27,185 nt of DNA from DATIJJ01 sp039936115 (lineage in GTDB: Bacteria; Pseudomonadota; Gammaproteobacteria; DSM-16500): contig JBDTIZ010000216.1 of assembly GCA_039936115.1 (NCBI GenBank), positions 1 to 27,185 of the forward strand. The letters run 5' to 3'. The translations under genes and the position numbers were made by a program. Of this stretch, positions 1 through 6,947 are shown piece by piece. Below the pieces are notes generated by a model, which did not search any database, had not been told where the DNA came from, and saw nothing but the letters and a program-made list of their open reading frames with translations. The first letter of the stretch is position 1. The number at the start of each line of letters is the position of its first letter.

Positions 1-1
1 A

Positions 2-118
2 GACCTTGATCTATTAGCAGCAAAAATGAACCGGTGCCCTCGAAAATGTTTGGGGTACAAAACGCCTCAAGAAGTGTTTATACAGCAGTACAAAAATGAC
101 TGTCGCATTTGGGACTAA
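2..118 (+). CDS. IS30-family transposase, C-terminal end only (partial)
   Basis: An open frame enters from the left edge and stops with TAA at 116-118. It reads DLLAAKMNRCPRKCLGYKTP followed by QEVF and a short tail. The N-R-P-R-K-x-L-G-[YF]-K-T-P-x-E-V-F pattern is the typical end of IS30-family DDE transposases, so this is the last 38 residues of one. The rest of the gene is outside the window, so it may or may not be intact. IS30 ends usually overlap or closely follow the transposase stop, so the right end of the insertion sequence probably lies within about 98-150. It sits just outside the left attachment site of the integrated element and so belongs to the flanking chromosome. I am sure of the family and cannot judge activity. 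Confidence 0.8.
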   Translation, partial: DLDLLAAKMNRCPRKCLGYKTPQEVFIQQYKNDCRIWD

Positions 119-161
119 AATCCGCCCTTCGCGAACCCTTGTAAGATTTTGATTCTATTGG

Positions 162-203
162 TGGGCCCACTAGGACTTGAACCTAGGACCAAAGGATTAT
201 GAG
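162..203. repeat. attL: displaced tRNA 3' half (42-bp direct repeat)
   Basis: This stretch is identical to 12152-12193. On the minus strand it reads from the anticodon loop to the discriminator base of a CAU-anticodon tRNA. The next three minus-strand bases (positions 161-159) are CCA. This is therefore the original chromosomal 3' end of the tRNA, displaced leftward by integration. It has no 5' half and is not a gene. Confidence 0.93.
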
Positions 204-214
204 ATATACGGAAT

Positions 215-250
215 CAATAATCAACAATAAGCTGCAATAAATTACAATAA
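215..250 (+). repeat. Four CAATAA hexamers phased at exactly 10 bp
   Basis: CAATAA starts at 215, 225, 235 and 245, each preceded by four variable bases. The block begins 12 bp inside attL. One helical turn of spacing would place all copies on the same DNA face, as expected for cooperative binding or intrinsic bending. It could be an integrase, excisionase or host-factor arm region, or an AT-rich coincidence. Confidence 0.5.
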
Positions 251-322
251 TTAAATCAATGAGTTGCTATTGTTCTGCTGTTGTCCTGCACTGTCAAATT
301 TCGCCATTTGTTGCTGACAAGA

Positions 323-338
323 GTCCCAGGAGTGTCCC
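323..338 (+). promoter_or_regulatory. Candidate integrase arm-type site, left copy
   Basis: GTCCCAGGAGTGTCCC occurs here, 120 bp inside attL, and again in the same orientation at 12068-12083, 69 bp inside attR. Each copy contains two GTCCC blocks 11 bp apart. Paired motifs close to both ends of an element carrying a tyrosine integrase are what arm-binding sites look like. Binding is inferred. Confidence 0.55.
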
Positions 339-369
339 ATCGAAGAAAGGCAATCGCTGGCAGAATTGA

Positions 370-939
370 TCAGCGATTCCTAAACCCAATATCATTTGAA
401 TTTTGATAGACAATATTCAAATTGATTAAATCCTCAGTTACCACCATGAAGACTAGTGTAATCATCAGGTCTTCAGATTTCTTCCATTTTAATATTCTAT
501 GCTGACATCTTGATAACTTTTCATAACCACGCATAGGCGCACCGTAATTATTATATTTCTCACTTGAGGGGTCACCATATTCATTTAATAACGCACCCTG
601 CACTCGCTCTACAGCAATCAGTCCGTCATCAGCATTAGGTTTACCTTTAATCTCAAGCAAGACTTGAATGAGCTTATTCTCTCTAAAACAAAAACGTGAC
701 TCAAAGTCATATCCGGCAACTTTAAAACTATCTAATTTCAATATATTCCGACAAGGATTTTTTTCTGTTGGGGCTCCCATCACTTCTGGAATATTTAAAA
801 ATTTAGAATCTGGATATATCTTTCTAACGTCACTTACGCTCATCCCATAATTAAGGTTACCCCAAAGCTTTGACGAATAAGCCTGGGTGGATGTACTTAC
901 AATCAAAGTCATTAGAGTAAATATATATATTATTTTCAT
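370..939 (-). CDS. Exported protein of unknown function (189 aa)
   Basis: The product begins with a clear Sec signal peptide of about 20 residues: a Lys near the start, a hydrophobic run, then STQA before YSSK. The mature part starts with LWGNLNYGMSVSDVRKIYP. This W-G-x-L-x-x-G-M-S-x-x-(E/D)-V pattern is common near the N terminus of many small exported proteins and recalls the SmpA/BLIP-like fold, though no function follows from it. Two cysteine pairs (C-R near 63 and 84; C near 144) could form disulfides. It is the last gene of the leftward group 2858-3058, 1153-2703, 954-1160, 370-939, and lies 14 bp beyond the Cys-rich gene. It is the cargo gene nearest attL. I do not recognise a specific family. 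Confidence 0.75.
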   Translation of the reverse strand: MKIIYIFTLMTLIVSTSTQAYSSKLWGNLNYGMSVSDVRKIYPDSKFLNIPEVMGAPTEKNPCRNILKLDSFKVAGYDFESRFCFRENKLIQVLLEIKGKPNADDGLIAVERVQGALLNEYGDPSSEKYNNYGAPMRGYEKLSRCQHRILKWKKSEDLMITLVFMVVTEDLINLNIVYQNSNDIGFRNR

Positions 940-953
940 AGGGGCATCAGGCC

Positions 954-1160
954 TTAATATCGGAACTTGTTATTATTTGAGTTCTGTTCGCATAAGCAGG
1001 ATTTTGAATAAGTACCGTCATTACAAATAATACGATAACTACTCCTGTCACAATGGTTTGCTCCACCATGCCACGAACAACAACCGCGTTTTGCCAAAGT
1101 AATACCTGAAATGGCTAAGCCTAGAATGACAGTAGTGGTGAGTGCTAATGTTTTAAACAT
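954..1160 (-). CDS. Small secreted cysteine-rich protein (68 aa)
   Basis: The first 23 residues are a signal peptide (MFKTLALTTTVILGLAISG, ending near TLA). The remaining 45 residues contain KRGCCSWHGG, then CDRSSYRIICNDGTYSKSC and LC, giving seven cysteines. The arrangement GCCS-x-H-G-G ... (I/V)-C-x-D-G-T-x-S-x-S-C-x-C recurs in small or multidomain exported bacterial proteins, several of them phage-associated. I know of no settled function for it. Its ATG overlaps the end of the upstream Sel1-repeat gene by 8 bp, so translation is probably coupled. Periplasmic or extracellular location with disulfides is inferred. Confidence 0.75.
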   Translation of the reverse strand: MFKTLALTTTVILGLAISGITLAKRGCCSWHGGANHCDRSSYRIICNDGTYSKSCLCEQNSNNNKFRY

Positions 1161-2703
1161 TATTCATACTATTAGATGAGTCTGAATAATTTATGTATTT
1201 TTCGTAGTAATTTTTTGCTAATTCATTTGCGTTTTTTAATGATGTTCCTGGTTGTGAATTGTAGATTAATAAGGTTCTGGCAGAGTTCCTTATGGATAGA
1301 GCATTATTTCGATGTTTTTCATCTTTTATGCCAATCGAAAGCGCAACACTTGCCCATGCGTAAGCCTCAGCAAAATCTTGTATTGCACCGTTACCATAGA
1401 AATACATGGATGCTAAATTCGTTTGATACCAAGAGTTTCCAAGTTCGCTAGATTTTTTATAATTATTAAATGCACCAATAACATCATTTTGAGAATATAG
1501 GATGACTCCTATGCTGCCAAATATATCTGACTTTAATGGTTTGCTATTAAGATCTTTCAGCGCTTTATAATACCATTCTAATGCTTGATTATTGTCTTTT
1601 TTAACACCATTCCCTTTGTAATACATATCAGCAATTTGTACTTTTGCTATTGAAGAAAAATAATCTCCTGATTCTATTATCTGCGCGGCTGCCATATACA
1701 AATTAAATGCATCCTCAAAACGCTTAGCATTATTATATTGATCACCAAGGGATAATAATCGCAAGACACACGAGGATTTTTGCAAATCGTCTAAATCAAG
1801 CCCAGTAGTGCACACATTTACCAACTTTTTTGTCATGTGCATTTTTTCATAAAGTGAGGCTAGACTATAAAGATTAAAGCTGTGATCTGTTGTTATTTTT
1901 GAGTTGATATCTGAAGAGTCACTTTTGTAGTTTGCAACCTCGTTTTCACGATATTTTATTAGTTGTAAATAATATTTTTCAGTTGAGGCTAGCCCATATT
2001 TTTTATATAGATCGTCTGTTAAATATTCCAAGTCACGATAACAAGATGAGTTGTTGGATTTCTCGCAGAGTCTACTAAGTGATTCTATATCTTTTTTTGA
2101 GTAATAAAAGGTTGCGAGTTTGATAGCCGCAGTTTCATTTGTTTGAGTATCAAAAAGCGACTTATGGTCAATTATAGCATTACAGTATTTTACAATTTCC
2201 GAGTTATTCTCTGTTTGGTAGCATAAACTAGTTACTGCAAGCGGGTTATTACCGTCGGCAAATTCAAGAACTTTTTGATGAGCATTTTTTATTTTATCAT
2301 TCTCTTTTAACTCGCCATAAATCGCTTCAAGGATACCTAATGAAACTGCGCCACATTCATTATTGGTGAGCGATTGATTCTCTAAGCGAGCAAGCAATGG
2401 GCTGTTTGAAATTGTAATTAGATAAGTTTTAAATGATTTTTTAGCTTCGTCCGCAGTAATTTCAGTATTATTTTGTTTGTTCTTAAGTTCAATTTCTTTA
2501 CCATAATTTTCCAGAGTTTCATAAAACTGATTGGCGGCAGGACAGTTTTTTACTGTCAGTTCTTTTTTCTTTGATGTAGCTGTGCTAGTGGCGGTCTTGT
2601 CTTCACTTGCACTGTTATTATGAGATGCTGTCGCTGAGTAAAGTATGGTAGCTATAACAAAAGCTATAGCTAAGCTCAAAAATGTGACTTTGATTTTTTT
2701 CAC
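1153..2703 (-). CDS. Membrane-anchored or exported Sel1-repeat protein (516 aa)
   Basis: I chose the GTG at 2703-2701. It is preceded by GAGG nine bases upstream and starts VKKIKVTFLSLAIAFVIATI, a signal anchor or signal peptide. The upstream ATG at 2805 would add 34 residues of unlikely sequence. The body is mostly alpha-helical and cysteine-containing. The C-terminal part holds recognisable Sel1-like repeats: ADMYYKGNGVKKDNNQALEW (near 358) and LASMYFYGNGAIQDFAEAYA (near 430). Sel1 repeats are alpha-alpha solenoids that bind protein partners and are abundant in Legionellales. The protein probably faces the periplasm or outside of the membrane. It precedes the Cys-rich gene with an 8-bp overlap. 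Function unknown; a host-interaction or envelope role is inference. Confidence 0.8.
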   Translation of the reverse strand: MKKIKVTFLSLAIAFVIATILYSATASHNNSASEDKTATSTATSKKKELTVKNCPAANQFYETLENYGKEIELKNKQNNTEITADEAKKSFKTYLITISNSPLLARLENQSLTNNECGAVSLGILEAIYGELKENDKIKNAHQKVLEFADGNNPLAVTSLCYQTENNSEIVKYCNAIIDHKSLFDTQTNETAAIKLATFYYSKKDIESLSRLCEKSNNSSCYRDLEYLTDDLYKKYGLASTEKYYLQLIKYRENEVANYKSDSSDINSKITTDHSFNLYSLASLYEKMHMTKKLVNVCTTGLDLDDLQKSSCVLRLLSLGDQYNNAKRFEDAFNLYMAAAQIIESGDYFSSIAKVQIADMYYKGNGVKKDNNQALEWYYKALKDLNSKPLKSDIFGSIGVILYSQNDVIGAFNNYKKSSELGNSWYQTNLASMYFYGNGAIQDFAEAYAWASVALSIGIKDEKHRNNALSIRNSARTLLIYNSQPGTSLKNANELAKNYYEKYINYSDSSNSMNNV

Positions 2704-2857
2704 CGGATAAAGCCTCAAAAATAATGCGGCTTTTCCGTGCCTAAAAATGATAAAATTGTACCCATTTATGGCTATTTTGCAACAAGTATTTCCTATATTA
2801 AGCAAAATTTGAACAATAAAAATACATTTCTGGCGCGCTTTGATTTATATTTATTTG

Positions 2858-3058
2858 TTACAGGAGGGCTTCATGCTCACTGTAATTGAATTTATTCTCA
2901 GAGCGATATAAATGCTGTGAGATACCCTGAATGTCATTTTGGGTTTGTTTTTGAGTTCTTAGTGTATCGGAAAGGATTTCGTGTAATCGACCCATGCTTA
3001 TGTGTATTAGAAATAATGCAAATAGGATCATGCCTAGTAATGCAGCAATTAGCGCCAT
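2858..3058 (-). CDS. Small single-span membrane protein (66 aa)
   Basis: The product has one N-terminal hydrophobic segment (residues about 2-20, ALIAALLGMILFALFLIHI) followed by a polar helical tail rich in Gln and Asn. A GAGG Shine-Dalgarno sits eight bases before the ATG. It is the first leftward gene from the divergent region that contains the C-box-like operator, so it would lead the exported-protein group. The gap of about 150 bp before the Sel1-repeat start leaves open whether they share one transcript. No family recognised. Small membrane proteins of this shape are frequent in phage-derived elements. Confidence 0.6.
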   Translation of the reverse strand: MALIAALLGMILFALFLIHISMGRLHEILSDTLRTQKQTQNDIQGISQHLYRSENKFNYSEHEALL

Positions 3059-3106
3059 ATTTCATACCTCATCTTAATAAAATTTAAAGTAAACCCTCCT
3101 TTTTTG

Positions 3107-3135
3107 ATACTCATAGTCCGTGGCTCTATGAGTAT
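3107..3135. promoter_or_regulatory. C-box-like operator (10-bp perfect inverted repeat)
   Basis: ATACTCATAG (3107-3116) and CTATGAGTAT (3126-3135) are exact inverted repeats around a 9-bp centre. The left half with centre reads ACTCATAGTCCGTGGCT. As I recall them, restriction-modification controller (C) protein operators of the Esp1396I/PvuII type contain the same ACT-x-ATAGTCCGTG core. The site lies between the divergent XRE gene and the small membrane-protein gene and overlaps the position expected for the XRE gene's -35. Autoregulation by the adjacent XRE protein is inferred. Confidence 0.7.
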
Positions 3136-3143
3136 ATCACACT

Positions 3144-3149
3144 TATTCT
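3144..3149 (+). promoter_or_regulatory. Candidate -10 for a leaderless XRE transcript
   Basis: TATTCT ends six bases before the A of the XRE start codon at 3156, so transcription would begin at or next to the ATG. No Shine-Dalgarno precedes that ATG. No good -35 is present 17 bp upstream; the position falls in the C-box. Leaderless, activator-dependent transcription is a known habit of controller-protein genes. Confidence 0.45.
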
Positions 3150-3155
3150 TAGCAA

Positions 3156-3395
3156 ATGAACAAAAAACAGACATGCCTTGTCAAGCTAGGTCAGCAAATC
3201 AGAAAACTCCGCAAAGACAAGGGGTTTTCTCAGGAAAGCTTTGCGGCCGAAGTAGGTCTGGATAGGACGTATATGGGCGGAATAGAGCGCGGGGAACGTA
3301 ACATTGCGGCATTCAACCTGATAAGAATAGCTAAGACTTTGAAGGTTGAAGTGGGCGCGTTATTTCCCCCAGCAAAACAGCTAAAAATTGATTAA
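3156..3395 (+). CDS. XRE-family regulator resembling restriction-modification controller proteins (79 aa)
   Basis: This is a single helix-turn-helix domain (HTH_3/XRE): LGQQIRKLRKDKGFSQESFA, then AEVGLDRTYMGGIERGERNI and a C-terminal dimerising helix. The length and the (L/V)-D-R-T-Y-x-x-G-I-E-R-x-x-R-N recognition region match C proteins such as C.Esp1396I. A C-box-like inverted repeat lies immediately upstream, and the gene appears leaderless. No methyltransferase or endonuclease gene is next to it; instead the divergent neighbour starts a set of membrane and exported proteins. It likely represses or activates itself and that neighbour. It may alternatively be the element's lysogeny-type repressor. 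Its stop overlaps the end of the convergent 63-residue gene by 4 bp. Confidence 0.85.
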   Translation: MNKKQTCLVKLGQQIRKLRKDKGFSQESFAAEVGLDRTYMGGIERGERNIAAFNLIRIAKTLKVEVGALFPPAKQLKID

Positions 3396-3583
3396 CTGCT
3401 TTTATGAAGGTTCAGGATAATTAAAAAACAGTCCTTTGGCAGCTCTGAAATTCCTTGTTCTAACATTACTCGTTTAAGCGCTGCTTCTTTTTTTTCTCCT
3501 TGTTTGGTCATTACAACAAGATGAGTAAGCCGCGGAATAAGTTTGTTTTCTAACCGTTCGATTCGTTTATCGAGTCCTCGCAT
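3392..3583 (-). CDS. Small hypothetical protein at end of replication operon (63 aa)
   Basis: The product starts MRGLDKRIERLENKLIPRLT, a short amphipathic or coiled-coil helix, followed by HLVVMTKQGEKKEAALKRVM. It has no signal or membrane segment. It starts 17 bp inside the end of the DUF5681 gene, so it is the last gene of the leftward alpA operon and probably translationally coupled. It ends against the convergent XRE gene with a 4-bp overlap. I do not recognise it. The pairing with a DUF5681 gene suggests a joint role. Confidence 0.6.
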   Translation of the reverse strand: MRGLDKRIERLENKLIPRLTHLVVMTKQGEKKEAALKRVMLEQGISELPKDCFLIILNLHKSS

Positions 3584-3977
3584 AGCATTGCTCCTCTAAT
3601 TGTTCAATTCGTTTAATCAATTCATCCGTTATCATCAATTTAGATTGCGATGATAAAGCATTAATCAATGCCATTCCTTCCGATGGTGTTAGCGCTCCAG
3701 AAGTCATAAGTGCCAAAATCTCTTTACCTTGCTGAACTAATGAGTCGCCTAATAAGCTCATAGGCGGCGCTGGTTCATCGATAGGTTTTGCGGGTAACAT
3801 GCGATCAAGAAAAACTTTAAGCATTGATTCTGAGCCGCCTAAAGCCATTTGAAGCGCTCTTTGAATTATAGCTTCTCGATGAGGGACAATAAGAGCATTA
3901 AAAACCTGCTGGCGATATCCTGTGCCAGGCTTTCTCCCGCCTGGGTTACCTGAAACACCTTTAGAAAATTTTGCCAT
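3567..3977 (-). CDS. DUF5681-family protein (136 aa), possible small-terminase-like DNA binder
   Basis: I chose the ATG at 3977-3975, preceded by CAGGAG six bases upstream. The longer frame to 4091 would overlap the helicase gene and lacks a ribosome site. The N terminus, AKFSKGVSGNPGGRKPGTGY, is the basic glycine-rich F-x-K-G-x-S-G-N-P-x-G-R motif of DUF5681. It is followed by the helical stretch with IIQRALQMALGGSESMLKVF and LDRMLPAKPIDEP, also typical. DUF5681 proteins are common in phages and integrated elements, sometimes near terminase genes, but their function is not established to my knowledge. The gene lies 37 bp after the helicase stop in the same operon. In a satellite, a packaging specificity factor would be expected here; that is inference. 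Confidence 0.8.
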   Translation of the reverse strand: MAKFSKGVSGNPGGRKPGTGYRQQVFNALIVPHREAIIQRALQMALGGSESMLKVFLDRMLPAKPIDEPAPPMSLLGDSLVQQGKEILALMTSGALTPSEGMALINALSSQSKLMITDELIKRIEQLEEQCYARTR

Positions 3978-4014
3978 CTCTTTCTCCTGCATTTTCCTGT
4001 TAATAACAAAGCGA

Positions 4015-5367
4015 TTAATACTCAAAAGACTGGCCCTTCCATTTAGTTGATTGTTGACAGCTAATTGGGGGTGCGCCAAAGTAATTATCAAACCGACAAT
4101 ACGCGCTATTAAATGTTAGATTTATCGTTCCAATATTCCCGTTGCGGTTCTTAGCAGCAATGATTTCCGCGAGCCCCTTGTTAACACTATTTTTCTCATA
4201 TACTTCTTCTCGATAAATGAAGAAAATCATGTCTGCATCTTGTTCAACAGACCCACTGTCCCGTAAGTCAGACATCATTGGCCGCTTATTATTACGGCGC
4301 TCTACTTCGCGATTGAGTTGAGAAATAGCAATTACAGGTACATTTAAATCACGAGCTAATAATTTAAGACCGCGTGATATATTCCCTACGCGCAAATTTT
4401 CGTTATCACCATCACCAGCCATTAATCCTATGTAATCGATAACTACAAGTGCCAATCCATGCTCGCGTTTAATCCGTCTGCATTTAGCGCGAATATCCGA
4501 TACTCTAAGTGAGGCGCGGTCATCGATATATAATTTGGAATTTTTTATCACTGGAATGGCGGCAGTTATTTTTTGAAAATCAGGCTCTAATAATTTCCCT
4601 GACCGCAGTAAATCAGCGCTAATTTTTGAGACACTGGATATTGTTCTTTCGAGCAATTGTTTTTTACTCATTTCAAGGGTAAAAATACAAACGGGTTTAT
4701 TGACTGAGAAGGCGACATGCTCAGCAATATTCATTGCAAGTAAGGTTTTCCCCATGCTTGGTCTGCCAGCGAGTACAATTAGATCACCCCCATGCAACCC
4801 ATGAGCAATCTTATCAATATCCGAAAATCCCGTGCTGAGGCCGGTTATCTCTGTTTTCTTAGTGTGCCTATCATCAATATCAGCAATTACTTCTGATAAA
4901 ATGTCCCCCACCAAGGTAATATCGCTGGGTATGCCATCAGCAATTTCAGAGATACTTTGTTGGGCATAATCGAGACGATTTTCCTTTTTCTCTTTTACAC
5001 TCGTTATAATATTCTGGGCAGCGCAAATCATCTTCCTGTCGATGCTGTTTTGTTTAACCAGCTCAACGTAGTGTTTGATACATTTCGAGGTGAATACTCC
5101 GTTTGCGATGTCACATACCTGAACAAATAAATAGTTTTCTTCGGATTTATTTTTACTGGCAAGGCATTGTGATACGCATATTATATCGGCATTTTTTCCC
5201 TCACCCAATAATCCTTGGAGTACTTGAAATATTTCACGATGAAAGGGCAATGAAAAGCTATTCGTATTTAAGCTATCAGCAACATCGTCCCAAGTGCTGT
5301 TGTCAAGAAGAAGCGAGCCTAATACGGCTTGTTCGGCTAGAGCTTCATTTGTATAGATTCCATTCAT
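4015..5367 (-). CDS. DnaB-family replicative DNA helicase of the element (450 aa)
   Basis: The N-terminal DnaB domain starts near residue 7 (NEALAEQAVLGSLLLDNSTW). The RecA-like C-terminal domain begins near 175. Seen in order are Walker A GRPSMGKT (201-208), the Walker B strand VVIDYIGLM (Asp311), SQLNREVERR (349-358), DLRDSGSVEQDAD (368-379, the usual glutamine-containing motif) and KNRNG (406-410, arginine finger region). All key residues are present, so an active hexameric 5'-3' helicase is expected. The length is close to chromosomal DnaB. Its start overlaps the upstream initiator gene by 4 bp. It would be loaded at the element origin by that initiator. It is distinct from the host dnaB, which would lie elsewhere. 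Confidence 0.95.
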   Translation of the reverse strand: MNGIYTNEALAEQAVLGSLLLDNSTWDDVADSLNTNSFSLPFHREIFQVLQGLLGEGKNADIICVSQCLASKNKSEENYLFVQVCDIANGVFTSKCIKHYVELVKQNSIDRKMICAAQNIITSVKEKKENRLDYAQQSISEIADGIPSDITLVGDILSEVIADIDDRHTKKTEITGLSTGFSDIDKIAHGLHGGDLIVLAGRPSMGKTLLAMNIAEHVAFSVNKPVCIFTLEMSKKQLLERTISSVSKISADLLRSGKLLEPDFQKITAAIPVIKNSKLYIDDRASLRVSDIRAKCRRIKREHGLALVVIDYIGLMAGDGDNENLRVGNISRGLKLLARDLNVPVIAISQLNREVERRNNKRPMMSDLRDSGSVEQDADMIFFIYREEVYEKNSVNKGLAEIIAAKNRNGNIGTINLTFNSAYCRFDNYFGAPPISCQQSTKWKGQSFEY

Positions 5368-6209
5368 GGCTGCCCCTTATTGAATTTTCCTTCAATTATT
5401 TTTGCAAAATTATTGGGTCGAATAAGCCATTCTAAATCTGCAATAAAGGGAGGCTGACCATTTCTACCCTCTGTCTTACCAGTTAAGAAGTGAGATTGTT
5501 CAATATACTCAAAATACTTCTCCCACCATTGGATATCTTGATGCTTTGTGTTTTCAACCCACCGTTGCCTAAGATAGCTTCTGCGTGTTTTGTTCCAGAC
5601 TTTCACTTGAGCGCACATAGGCAAAATTTTATGATAAAGCGCAATTATTTCTTCATGCGGGCAGTTTGATTTATTTGTTGGGTGCTGTGAGTCAGCTTTG
5701 CTGGCGATATCTTCCCGTAGGGAAGAAGATATTTCCTTTCCATTCCCATCCTCTCCAGTCCCTTCCTTTCCATTCCTATCCGTAACCGATGACTCGTGTA
5801 GATGTCGTTGTTGATTCATCGAATTATCGGTGAGAACTATAAGGGTATTCGCGGAGTTATCTTCAATAGCTTTAAGTGATGATAGTGGTGCAGGGTGACG
5901 ATAAGTGGGTTTATCAATACGTTGATGACGTTTCCAGCCCGTCACTTGCCAATATAGCTTTTCTTCAACTGCATATTCTCGTATTAATTGGTTTTCTATT
6001 AGCTCATTAATCCAGCGCTTAATATCGGAAATTTCGCAATTATCAGCGGGGAACACTTCCGCTTTAAGTCGCACGTAAGAAGCAGGGTGTATGCCCGCAT
6101 CATCACAGAAATTCCATAGCCCTATAAATATCAGCCTTGCATCACGCGTACAGGTAAGGATCTGTTCGGAGGTCCAAAACTCAGGCTTAACGCATCTAAT
6201 TCTAGACAT
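5364..6209 (-). CDS. Phage-type replication initiator / helicase-loader protein (281 aa)
   Basis: The start is the ATG at 6209, six bases after a perfect AAGGAGGT; the longer frame to 6230 is not needed. The N-terminal winged-helix part reads SRIRCVKPEFWTSEQILTC, then ARLIFIGLWNFCDDAGIHPA and the YWQVTGWKRHQRIDKPTYRH segment, which is typical of prophage replication proteins. A low-complexity linker of about 60 residues (120-180) follows. The C-terminal part has LYHKILPMCAQVKVWNKTRR, a WWEKYFEYIEQSHFL segment and DLEWLIRPNNFAKIIEGKF, a conserved end of this family. The two-domain layout resembles lambda O-like proteins that bind origin DNA and recruit the helicase. ATGA overlap with the downstream helicase supports joint function. 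Confidence 0.85.
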   Translation of the reverse strand: MSRIRCVKPEFWTSEQILTCTRDARLIFIGLWNFCDDAGIHPASYVRLKAEVFPADNCEISDIKRWINELIENQLIREYAVEEKLYWQVTGWKRHQRIDKPTYRHPAPLSSLKAIEDNSANTLIVLTDNSMNQQRHLHESSVTDRNGKEGTGEDGNGKEISSSLREDIASKADSQHPTNKSNCPHEEIIALYHKILPMCAQVKVWNKTRRSYLRQRWVENTKHQDIQWWEKYFEYIEQSHFLTGKTEGRNGQPPFIADLEWLIRPNNFAKIIEGKFNKGQP

Positions 6210-6486
6210 AAGGCACCTCCTTAACATCACTGTCGATGCGCTGAATGGTTTGAAATAGCATGCTGAAAAACTGCTTTCGATCAGAGATGCCTTCTTGTCT
6301 TAATTTCTCAGGTATTGATTCATCGGAAATGTAATAAGTAAGTGCTAGACCCTCAGCAATTGAGATTAGCATTATCAAATGTTGATTCATTTTCTCTCTC
6401 AATTGATTGCATGTACAATTGAGGTTGCATAGGGGCGCGCTAGACTTTTTTTGCAATGGAATGGTTAAAGAAGATGGATTTTTCAT
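6202..6486 (-). CDS. Hypothetical small protein in replication operon (94 aa)
   Basis: The start is the ATG at 6486, seven bases after AAGGAGG; the upstream Met of the longer frame lacks a ribosome site. It overlaps the stop of the upstream winged-helix gene by ATGA and overlaps the initiator start by 8 bp. The sequence has a CNLNCTCNQL cysteine cluster and a helical centre, LIMLISIAEGLALTYYISDE. It has no convincing transmembrane segment or signal. I do not recognise a family. Tight packing says it is translated with the replication proteins. Confidence 0.65.
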   Translation of the reverse strand: MKNPSSLTIPLQKKSSAPLCNLNCTCNQLREKMNQHLIMLISIAEGLALTYYISDESIPEKLRQEGISDRKQFFSMLFQTIQRIDSDVKEVPYV

Positions 6487-6737
6487 TGTGCGCCTCCTTG
6501 CCATTTGCCTGGCATTAAAACGTAATTTGCTACACGATGGCTGCCACCCCCAGGGTTATCATCTTCAATCCAATGAGTTTGGATGTTGTAACCAAGGTTA
6601 TGTCTTAATTCGTATACCCTTGCTGCAACGCATGGAATGTCGTCCCTATGACGTAATTCAAAGGTAGAGCATTGACCTTTTTGCAGTCTGTTGAGCAATC
6701 GATTGCGTTGAGAGGTGGTGCTATTTTGATTTTTCAT
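6483..6737 (-). CDS. Winged-helix DNA-binding protein (84 aa)
   Basis: The product contains a helix-turn-helix core: TTSQRNRLLNRLQKGQCSTF, ELRHRDDIPCVAARVYELRH and NLGYNIQTH. The pattern Q-R-x-x-(I/L)-L-x-x-L-x-x-G ... AARVxELR-x-x-G-(Y/H)-x-I-x-T matches the small winged-helix family often found in phage and island replication operons (HTH_39-like). Residues 55-80 form the likely wing. AAGGAGGTGC lies seven bases before the ATG. The start overlaps the AlpA stop by ATGA and the stop overlaps the next start by ATGA. It probably binds element DNA, at the origin or as a regulator. Its exact role is unknown. Confidence 0.75.
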   Translation of the reverse strand: MKNQNSTTSQRNRLLNRLQKGQCSTFELRHRDDIPCVAARVYELRHNLGYNIQTHWIEDDNPGGGSHRVANYVLMPGKWQGGAQ

Positions 6738-6943
6738 TTTGCACCTCCTTGTTCGTCAATCCATGATTCAAAGGCATCAAGGTCGATGAGAACTTTTCGT
6801 CCGAGACGCCTTATGCATGCGCTGAAGCCATTTGCCTTTTCATTGAAAATAAGCCAACGGATAGAGCTTTCTGTAAAGACATTGGGATAGAGAGAGGGAA
6901 TTTTTTTGACGGTGGCTAATCGTTTGTCAAAGCTAGCGGACAT
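6734..6943 (-). CDS. alpA: AlpA-like regulator / excisionase (69 aa)
   Basis: This is a small MerR-type helix-turn-helix protein: FTESSIRWLIFNEKANGFSA, then CIRRLGRKVLIDLDAFESWI. The G-R-K-V-x-I-x-x-x-x-F-x-x-W-(I/L) ending is the hallmark of phage excisionase/AlpA proteins. In P4-like and PICI elements AlpA activates integrase expression or promotes excision and lies next to the replication genes, as here. It heads the leftward operon of seven genes. AGGAG lies seven bases before the ATG, but that Shine-Dalgarno can pair with an upstream complementary arm at 6998-7006, suggesting translational control. Xis versus transcriptional activator cannot be decided from sequence. Confidence 0.8.
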   Translation of the reverse strand: MSASFDKRLATVKKIPSLYPNVFTESSIRWLIFNEKANGFSACIRRLGRKVLIDLDAFESWIDEQGGAK

Positions 6944-6947
6944 AATG

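Noticed and set aside
162..203. Second copy of the tRNA sequence as another tRNA gene
   Set aside because: Only the 3' half is present; the sequence after position 203 cannot form the 5' acceptor, D arm or anticodon stem. It is the displaced attachment-site half.
2704..2805. ATG start at 2805 for the Sel1-repeat exported protein
   Set aside because: It would place 34 polar/mixed residues before a clear signal segment and lacks a ribosome site; the GTG at 2703 has GAGG nine bases upstream.
3156..3395. Complete restriction-modification system around the C-protein-like gene
   Set aside because: None of the neighbouring proteins has methyltransferase (DPPY/FxGxG) or endonuclease motifs; only the regulator and operator resemble such systems.
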